DNA from: Lachnospiraceae bacterium | Lineage (GTDB): Bacteria > Bacillota > Clostridia > Lachnospirales > Lachnospiraceae | Assembly (NCBI GenBank): GCA_009774155.1 | Contig: VSNE01000055.1 | Location: 1 to 11,578, forward strand | Direction: 5' to 3' | DNA length: 11,578 nt | Part shown: in pieces, positions 6,011 to 11,578 of the stretch | Layout of the letters: every line of letters begins with the position of its first letter | How positions within the stretch are numbered: position 1 is the stretch's first letter | Notes under the pieces: model-generated | The model's input: only the letters and a program-made list of their open reading frames with translations | Database searches by the model: none | What the model was told of the DNA's origin: nothing | Program-made: the position numbers and the translations under genes

Positions 6011-9000
6011 TCAGGCATCGGTCTGTCTCCCCATCTGTCCGATCAGCAGCTCTGCAAGACGCTCCGTCTCCTCCGGTTCCAGATTTGTCACCGCCTCCGC
6101 AAGATGCCGGATATTTTGATCTATTTCGTCCGGATATTCATATTCCAGAAGCTGGCCCACCAGTCGGTCAGCCTGATCGATATCCAGCTCCTTCATACTG
6201 AGGCGCAGCATTTCCACAAGAGCCTGCAGGACCGAGTAATCGGTCACTTCCTTTCCGGCCGTGTCCTCGATACCGAAGACTCCCTGCAGCTTCCGGCGGT
6301 AGCTGCGCCATTCTTCCAGAAATATCGGCGTGACGGACGTAACCACATCTATTTTACCATCTCTTGCCGCATATTCCAATACCTTTGCAAGGCCGGACAG
6401 CGGCATAATTCCCACCGTCGCCGCAAGTCCTTTCATGGCGTGCACCTGGATACGGTACTGCTCCAGTTGCTCAGGCTTTACAATCTGTCCATAAAACCGC
6501 TCCAGCTTATCGGCTGCGGAATCGATCTGGGCATAAAATTCCTTCACGGTATATTCCAGAAGCTCCATATCCGGCAGATGCATCCAGGCATACTGCCAGT
6601 CCAGACCGTCGATCTGTAAAAGCTCCTCCGGCAAATTTTCCAAAGCGCTCTCCTTTTTCGCTCCAATCCCGGTCTGGTCTGTCCCGGAGCTTCTGTCTGC
6701 AGCTTCCTTCAGCAATTCCTCCGGCAGCATTTTTTTAATCATATTCTCAAGCTTTTCCGGCACAACCGGCTTGGACAGGAAATCGTCGAATCCCTCTGAC
6801 AGATATTTTTCCTTTGCCCCCGACACCGCGTTGGCAGTCAGCACCACGACGGGAGTATTCTGGCACGGACAGCCGGAAAGCTCTTTGATGTGATGGAGCG
6901 TCTCCACACCGTCCATCTTTGGCATCATGTGATCGAGAAAAATCAGGTCATAGCGGTTTTTCTGCACCAGCTCCAGACATTCCGCTCCTCCTTCGGCATC
7001 CGTCACCTGAATCTGCGTCTCCTTCAGCAGACTTCTCAGCACTTTGCGGTTAACGGCATTGTCATCCACAACCAGTATCTTTGCAGCCGGCGCATGGAAC
7101 TTCGTGCTGTAGTTATAATTGTCCGTCATCTGATGTACTCTGGACTCAAAATCTCCAACAGGCGTATGATCCACAATCTTCTGCTCCAGCTTAAAATAAA
7201 ATTTAGACCCCTTTCCATATATACTTTCTATCTGCAGCCTGCTCCCCATAAGCGAAAGGAGCTGTATTGTAATGTTCATGCCAAGCCCGGTGCCTTCTAT
7301 ATTGTGGTTCCGGTCCTCTTCAATCCGCTCAAACTCCGCCGAAAGCTTGGGCAGATCCTCCTCCCTGATCCCTATGCCCGTATCCTCCACCTCAAATGTA
7401 AGCACCGCCGTATCCCCCGTCCTGCGGCCTCCTACCCGCAGCCACACATTTCCCTCATGTGTGTACTTAACCGCATTGGTAAGGATATTTGTCAGCACCT
7501 GGCGGATACGCACGTCATCCCCATACAGGCGGGAAGGAATATTATGGTCCACCTCCACCTCCAGCCTGACGTTTTTGTCCTTTATCCTCTGGGATGCCAT
7601 ATTGGCCAGATCATGGATCAGACTGCTGATATCGTATTCCACCGGCACAATCTCCATTTTCCCGGAATCAATCTTGGAAAAATCCAGGATATCATTGATC
7701 AGCGACAGCAGCGTCTGACCTGCCGTATAGATATCCATAGCATACTCTTTGATATGAGGTTCCCCGGACTCACGCAGGATCATTTCGTCCATGCCAAGCA
7801 CCGCATTGATGGGGGTGCGGATCTCATGGGACATACGCGCCAGAAATTTTCCCTTTGCCTCATTGGCAGCCAGCGCCTCGTGCCTCGCCGCATCCGCATC
7901 CTTCTTCGCCTGGAACAGCTGCATATTCTGCCGCTTTGCCGCCCTGACCTTTTCCGCTAAAAGGCTTGCGCTTTCCTCTGCGGCCGCCCGGTACTCCATG
8001 GAAATCTGCAGGGTGTGCATGACGGCCATTATAACGCTGAACAAGGCCATACTGTACTGGCCCGCCGTATTATCGCCGATATAACCAATGAGCCTGTTAT
8101 TTATGACATTTAAAATTCCGCCTGCCAGCAGTATGCACAAGGATAAAACCGACGGCAGTGTCTGATAGCGCCTGTTTCTGTAATCCAGCTGTATCAGACT
8201 CACAATGGCCGTCACGCAGACTGCCGCCACCGCTGCCGCAGATATATTCACCATATCTGCCAGATTCCGTATGCCCAGCGTATGTAAAAGAAGCTGAACG
8301 ACTGCATTGAGAATCATCCCCCATAGCAAAACGGAGAAACGGCGGGGATATGTAGTATGCAGATTCTGGTCAAAATATAAGGTCAAAAGCAGAGGGAGCA
8401 GCAGCACTAAATACTCCTGCATCTCATATGCTTCCTGTATATTGTAAAATATGCTCAGCGTGTCTGTGGCAATAAAGCAGTAGAGTCCGGAGGCCAGTCC
8501 GGCCAGACCTAAAAACAGCTCTCCCCGGGCCGGCTGGCGCGTACGCCGCCGTATCAAAGCAAGCATAAACAGCACAATCGACATAAGTACAATGAGCAGG
8601 CAGCAGCCGATTTCGGCAATGCTGTTTCCCACTACCCCGATAACCACCATATCTCGTGTTTCGATTTTAACGCTGCCGAGCGCTGCCGCCGCGTCCGGAT
8701 AAGGAGAAGTCAGCTCGATCCAAAGCTCCCCATTCCCGAACACATGGGGGATATCTACAAAGTTTTCATCGTTTTCAGACGCCTTCCCGGACATCTCATC
8801 ATACTCCGGTTCATGCTCATAGATAACCTCGCCGTCCAGGGCCACACGCACACTTGCCCCCGGAGAGAAAAAGCCCAGCGTCAGGCCTGCGTATTCCCCG
8901 GGCAGGGTATTGATGAACACCATTACATCTTCGGCTCTGCTCTTCCCCGCATATGGCAGAGTTACTTCTTGATACTCCCCCGCCGCCAGCGCGTCCTCTG

Positions 9001-9214
9001 TCAGCTTCACAATTCCGTCATGATCGTCCGGACTCAGCCCGGCCTCCTTTCTGCCATTCAGGGAAACCAGCTTCCAGTCTTCATTATAATAATATTCAAA
9101 CTGATCCGGCAAGAAAGACACTGTCTCCTCCTTGCGCGGATGAAATAACGCCGCAACCATAAAAACAAGTATAAGGAAAATTGAAATTCCCGCTGATATC
9201 CGTAATTTTTTCAT
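6011..9214 (-). CDS. 7TM-type hybrid histidine kinase with receiver and Hpt domains
   Basis: This 1067-residue membrane sensor carries most of a phosphorelay. A signal-anchor helix (6-24) is followed by an extracytoplasmic region (25-190) resembling the beta-rich 7TMR-DISM sensor domain. About seven membrane helices follow between 197 and 404, then a coiled coil (405-455). HisKA has His463 in MSHEIRTP. The ATPase domain (about 563-677) has the N box with Asn576 and Asn580, DTGIGI (611-616) and GTGLGM (641-646). The receiver (711-828) has Asp717-Asp718, Asp761 and Lys815. An Hpt domain follows with His925 (VHAMKG). A further helical stretch (988-1067) has no clear assignment. All catalytic residues are present, so it should be active. 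The start ATG is preceded by AGAAAGG. The ligand is unknown; 7TMR-DISM domains are thought to bind small molecules, often carbohydrates. The next gene is its likely receiver partner. Confidence 0.93.
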   Translation of the reverse strand: MKKLRISAGISIFLILVFMVAALFHPRKEETVSFLPDQFEYYYNEDWKLVSLNGRKEAGLSPDDHDGIVKLTEDALAAGEYQEVTLPYAGKSRAEDVMVFINTLPGEYAGLTLGFFSPGASVRVALDGEVIYEHEPEYDEMSGKASENDENFVDIPHVFGNGELWIELTSPYPDAAAALGSVKIETRDMVVIGVVGNSIAEIGCCLLIVLMSIVLFMLALIRRRTRQPARGELFLGLAGLASGLYCFIATDTLSIFYNIQEAYEMQEYLVLLLPLLLTLYFDQNLHTTYPRRFSVLLWGMILNAVVQLLLHTLGIRNLADMVNISAAAVAAVCVTAIVSLIQLDYRNRRYQTLPSVLSLCILLAGGILNVINNRLIGYIGDNTAGQYSMALFSVIMAVMHTLQISMEYRAAAEESASLLAEKVRAAKRQNMQLFQAKKDADAARHEALAANEAKGKFLARMSHEIRTPINAVLGMDEMILRESGEPHIKEYAMDIYTAGQTLLSLINDILDFSKIDSGKMEIVPVEYDISSLIHDLANMASQRIKDKNVRLEVEVDHNIPSRLYGDDVRIRQVLTNILTNAVKYTHEGNVWLRVGGRRTGDTAVLTFEVEDTGIGIREEDLPKLSAEFERIEEDRNHNIEGTGLGMNITIQLLSLMGSRLQIESIYGKGSKFYFKLEQKIVDHTPVGDFESRVHQMTDNYNYSTKFHAPAAKILVVDDNAVNRKVLRSLLKETQIQVTDAEGGAECLELVQKNRYDLIFLDHMMPKMDGVETLHHIKELSGCPCQNTPVVVLTANAVSGAKEKYLSEGFDDFLSKPVVPEKLENMIKKMLPEELLKEAADRSSGTDQTGIGAKKESALENLPEELLQIDGLDWQYAWMHLPDMELLEYTVKEFYAQIDSAADKLERFYGQIVKPEQLEQYRIQVHAMKGLAATVGIMPLSGLAKVLEYAARDGKIDVVTSVTPIFLEEWRSYRRKLQGVFGIEDTAGKEVTDYSVLQALVEMLRLSMKELDIDQADRLVGQLLEYEYPDEIDQNIRHLAEAVTNLEPEETERLAELLIGQMGRQTDA

Positions 9215-9257
9215 TCTGCCTTTCTAATCCGCCTTCCTGTGTCATTACCTGCCATTC

Positions 9258-9286
9258 ATATTATCACAATTTCTTCCATTCCTCAA
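9258..9286 (-). promoter_or_regulatory. Sigma-70-like promoter for the hybrid kinase gene
   Basis: The -35 element TTGAGG (9281-9286) and -10 element TAATAT (9258-9263) are separated by 17 bases. Transcription would start near 9251, leaving a leader of about 37 bases before the kinase ATG. It sits directly after the cstA terminator, where a new transcription unit is expected. Confidence 0.6.
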
Positions 9287-9294
9287 TAGCACAT

Positions 9295-9335
9295 AAAAAA
9301 GGACTGCCGTCAGCATTGCTTTCACGGCAGTCCTT
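9295..9335 (-). terminator. Intrinsic terminator after cstA
   Basis: A perfect 12-bp stem (arms 9324-9335 and 9299-9310, AAGGACTGCCGT type) encloses a 13-base loop. In minus-strand reading it is followed by a T-run at 9295-9300, two bases of which are shared with the stem. It begins 39 bases after the cstA stop. The opposite strand has no T-run, so it is directional. Confidence 0.92.
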
Positions 9336-9373
9336 AAGAAAATCACTTGATTCGGTTTTTCTTATGTAATTTT

Positions 9374-11086
9374 TTATGCAGTCTTTTTCCTTGTAAGTGT
9401 CTGGACTCCCTCAATCACAAGGATAATTGCCAGAACAATCAGAAGAACCGCAAATATTACCTGTGCATACGGACCCCAGTCTGCGCCGCCTGCAGAGATT
9501 ATTCCAATCTGATTCTTTACGGTCAGGATCAGGGAACATATAGTGACAACCATCATAAATGCCATTGGCGCAAGAAACATCTTATTGTTTCTTCCGATGT
9601 TTCCAAGCCAGGTAGCCACAGCCAGAAGACCGAGTCCGGCCAGAAGCTGGTTCGCCGCCCCGAACAGTCCCCATATTTTGGAGTATCCTGTCATTCCGAG
9701 CAGAATACCGAGAATCACGGTAATGACAGTGGCAAAATAAGGATTTACCATTACCTTTTTCCAGCCCTCCTGTACATCCTTCACCGTCTGTCCCGGCTCC
9801 AGCCAGAACTCCTGGAACATAAAACGGGCAAGACGGGTTGCCGTATCCAGGGAAGTCAGACAGAACGCGGAATAGGTAAGCACTAAAAGCGTATACAGAA
9901 CATTCTCAGCACCCTTCAGACCCGGAATCGCCGCAACCATACCGGCAATACCTCCGGCAAAAATATCTGTAGCGCCGGCAGTTGTACCGATTTTCCTTGC
10001 ATACCCGATGGCGCACAGAGTCAAAACCGCAAGCACGCATTCCAGAAGCATTCCTCCGTATGCGATAGGCTTTGCGTCAGATTCTTTATCCAACTGCTTG
10101 GATGTGGTTCCGGAGGATACCAGGGAATGAAAACCGGAGATAGCTCCGCAGGCAACCGTAGTGAACAGTACCGGGAACAAATACTGGATTCCGTTGCCGT
10201 TGTCTACTGCAAATCCGGCAAATGCCGGGAACAGCTCCGGATCAATATTCGGATGGGCTCCCACAACCCCCACAACCGCAACAATCAGCATGGCGTACAG
10301 CAAAAAAGAGCTTAAATAATCTCTCGGCTGAAGCAGAATCCATACCGGCGTAACGGATGCAATCGCAATATAGATACCAACGATAATCATCCATTGTGAA
10401 GTAGTCAGGTAAATCGGATGCCAGTTCATACCAATTGCCATAATCGCAATAATTGCAAGCACGCCGACTACGGAAGCGACGCTCATAGGAGCATTCCGGC
10501 GGTATACAAAAAAGCCGAATACGATTGCAATCACAATAAACAGCAGAGATACCATGGCAACGGATGCATTGGATGCGGATGCCGCAAAGTCAACGGCGCC
10601 GGACTCGTCTAACTTCACGCCAAAGGTAGACGCGACGATAGATGCAAATGCAGCCACCACGAGAATTAAGGTGAGGTATGCAAAGGTAAGAAACAAAAGC
10701 TTTGCACGACGGCTCATATTTGTGGAGATAATTTCTCCGACAGACTGCCCTTTGTGGCGGATAGACGCAAATAATGCGCCAAAGTCATGGACGCCGCCGA
10801 AGAAGATGCCTCCAATCAGAATCCACAGAGTTACAGGCAGCCATCCGAACATAGCTGCGCCAATCGGACCGGTAATCGGGCCGGCGCCGGCAATCGATGA
10901 AAAATGATGTCCCATCAGGACAGGCGCTTTTGCGGGAACATAGTCCACACCATCTTCCATGGCATGGGCAGGCGTCTCCTCATTGCTCTCGCCTACACCC
11001 CACTGCCTGCACAGCCAGCCGCCATAACATATGTAGCCGACCGCCAGAGCAGCGATGCAGACAATCAGAAGTACTAATGAATTCAT
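9374..11086 (-). CDS. cstA: Carbon starvation protein A family transporter
   Basis: CstA-family membrane proteins import pyruvate (the E. coli relative BtsT) or peptides (proposed for E. coli CstA) when preferred carbon runs out. The 570 residues are dominated by hydrophobic helices. They contain the signature GHHFSSIAGAGPITGPIGAA (59-78) and GGVHDFGALFASIRHKG (97-113). The protein is shorter than E. coli CstA (about 700) but within the range of Gram-positive members. The ATG at 11086 follows AAGGGAG by 7 bases and overlaps the stop of the upstream gene (ATGA), so translation is probably coupled. A strong terminator lies 39 bases downstream, ending this unit. The family is clear; pyruvate versus peptide substrate cannot be decided from sequence alone. 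Confidence 0.95.
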   Translation of the reverse strand: MNSLVLLIVCIAALAVGYICYGGWLCRQWGVGESNEETPAHAMEDGVDYVPAKAPVLMGHHFSSIAGAGPITGPIGAAMFGWLPVTLWILIGGIFFGGVHDFGALFASIRHKGQSVGEIISTNMSRRAKLLFLTFAYLTLILVVAAFASIVASTFGVKLDESGAVDFAASASNASVAMVSLLFIVIAIVFGFFVYRRNAPMSVASVVGVLAIIAIMAIGMNWHPIYLTTSQWMIIVGIYIAIASVTPVWILLQPRDYLSSFLLYAMLIVAVVGVVGAHPNIDPELFPAFAGFAVDNGNGIQYLFPVLFTTVACGAISGFHSLVSSGTTSKQLDKESDAKPIAYGGMLLECVLAVLTLCAIGYARKIGTTAGATDIFAGGIAGMVAAIPGLKGAENVLYTLLVLTYSAFCLTSLDTATRLARFMFQEFWLEPGQTVKDVQEGWKKVMVNPYFATVITVILGILLGMTGYSKIWGLFGAANQLLAGLGLLAVATWLGNIGRNNKMFLAPMAFMMVVTICSLILTVKNQIGIISAGGADWGPYAQVIFAVLLIVLAIILVIEGVQTLTRKKTA

Positions 11087-11578
11087 ACTAACTCTCCCTT
11101 CTTTGTTTGCGAATATAGTACTTTTTTCAAAATTTTCACTGTACTGCCGCCGCCGCGGTTTGCATCCAGCCGATTTCTGGAAAGCTCCACCGCCACAGTA
11201 TGATAATCCATCCAGCCGTGCAGAGAAAAATGAAAACTTTTATATATACGGCATTTTTTCAATGCCCGTCTTGCATCCTCGTCACAGGTATCACAGACAA
11301 ATATGGGAGTAATAAAAGAATACATATGTCCCGGTCCCACATGAATCCGGCTCATACCATCCGTGTAGATATAATCCCGCCATTTTTCAAACAATCCGGT
11401 TGTCAGATGCGGAATATCCAGAAGATAGAGAAATTCCTCGCAGTCTGCAGACCACAGCTCTGCCTTTTCGGACAGCACATATCTTTTGGAATGCTCAAAA
11501 AAATCACAGCGAGCTGTGATCGGGGTCTGCTCATCCTTGAATAATTTAATATTATAGTAGGCCTCATAGCTTTTCAGC
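11083..11578 (-). CDS. Unrecognised conserved-looking protein coupled to cstA (5' end outside window)
   Basis: The frame runs open to the right edge, showing 164 residues (first visible LKSYEAYY), so the true start lies outside. A GTG at 11476-11478 is not a credible start, because coding-like sequence continues upstream of it. I cannot assign a family. Visible features are WRDYIYTDG, GPGHMYSFITPIF, a Cys-x2-Cys pair in VCDTCDEDA and SLHGWMDYHTVAVEL. The C-terminus is basic, and there is no membrane helix or signal peptide. The Cys pair could bind metal or be redox-active, but only one pair is seen. The TGA overlaps the cstA ATG, so the two proteins are very likely made together. A role in CstA regulation or function is an inference from context. 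A hairpin with a T-run lies inside its early coding sequence. Confidence 0.8.
   Translation of the reverse strand, partial: LKSYEAYYNIKLFKDEQTPITARCDFFEHSKRYVLSEKAELWSADCEEFLYLLDIPHLTTGLFEKWRDYIYTDGMSRIHVGPGHMYSFITPIFVCDTCDEDARRALKKCRIYKSFHFSLHGWMDYHTVAVELSRNRLDANRGGGSTVKILKKVLYSQTKKGELV
11497..11520 (-). terminator. Terminator-like hairpin and U-tract inside the gene upstream of cstA
   Basis: In minus-strand reading, ATCACAGC (11513-11520), two bases, then GCTGTGAT (11503-11510) form a stem of 7 to 8 bp with a tight CTCG loop. A run of seven T (11503-11497, the first base shared with the stem) follows immediately. It lies roughly 60 bases into the visible coding sequence. It could attenuate the cstA transcript when ribosomes lag, but it may be chance codon usage. 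Confidence 0.35.

Noticed and set aside
6890..7960. A 356-codon open frame on the plus strand
   Set aside because: It is antisense to the kinase ATPase and receiver coding region, has a His/Gln/Leu-rich composition typical of reverse-strand shadows, and shows no recognisable domain.
9336..9373. The terminator stem acting also for plus-strand transcripts
   Set aside because: The plus strand has no T-run after the stem, and there is no plus-strand gene to terminate.
1..11578. CRISPR arrays, insertion sequences, tRNA or rRNA genes
   Set aside because: No regularly spaced repeats, transposase-like frames, terminal inverted repeats or recognisable tRNA/rRNA sequence were seen, and the gaps between genes are too short to hold most of these.

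Overview
The window reads as chromosomal DNA from an anaerobic Firmicute, most likely a Lachnospiraceae-type Clostridium relative (inference). The evidence is moderate GC content, strong GGAGG-type ribosome binding sites, an oxygen-sensitive NrdG activase, a 7TM hybrid histidine kinase and the rimO-pgsA-cinA gene order. Every convincing gene lies on the minus strand, so the layout below runs from high to low coordinates. No stretch longer than 300 bases lacks a gene; the largest gap is 9215-9373 and it holds a terminator and a promoter.

Region 1 (11578-9292) holds an unrecognised protein, cut by the right edge, translationally coupled through an ATGA overlap to cstA (carbon starvation protein A, a pyruvate/peptide-type transporter). 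A strong intrinsic terminator follows cstA. A second, terminator-like hairpin with a U-tract lies inside the early coding part of the unrecognised gene.

Region 2 (9286-5171) is a signalling unit behind its own sigma-70-like promoter. A 1067-residue hybrid kinase (7TMR-DISM-like sensor, HisKA, HATPase, REC, Hpt) is followed by a stand-alone two-receiver protein. That protein has a degenerate first receiver and a canonical second one, but no output domain. Its reading frame is cut by an in-frame amber codon within the second receiver.

Region 3 (5202-1) is a tight housekeeping cluster: rimO, pgsA, a shortened cinA lacking the N-terminal molybdopterin-binding-like domain, nrdG, a ppx/gppA phosphatase and the start of ppk. 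A possible promoter with a perfect TTGACA box sits in the tail of the preceding receiver gene. The ppk frame ends in TAA after 131 codons, yet PPK-like sequence resumes immediately after the stop, so ppk also looks broken by a point nonsense mutation.

The two point-nonsense lesions in one window (ppk and the receiver protein) are the most notable result. They could be real strain-level gene loss or base-call errors. I see no convincing new multi-gene system. The most promising undescribed element is the unknown protein coupled to cstA, with its intragenic hairpin.
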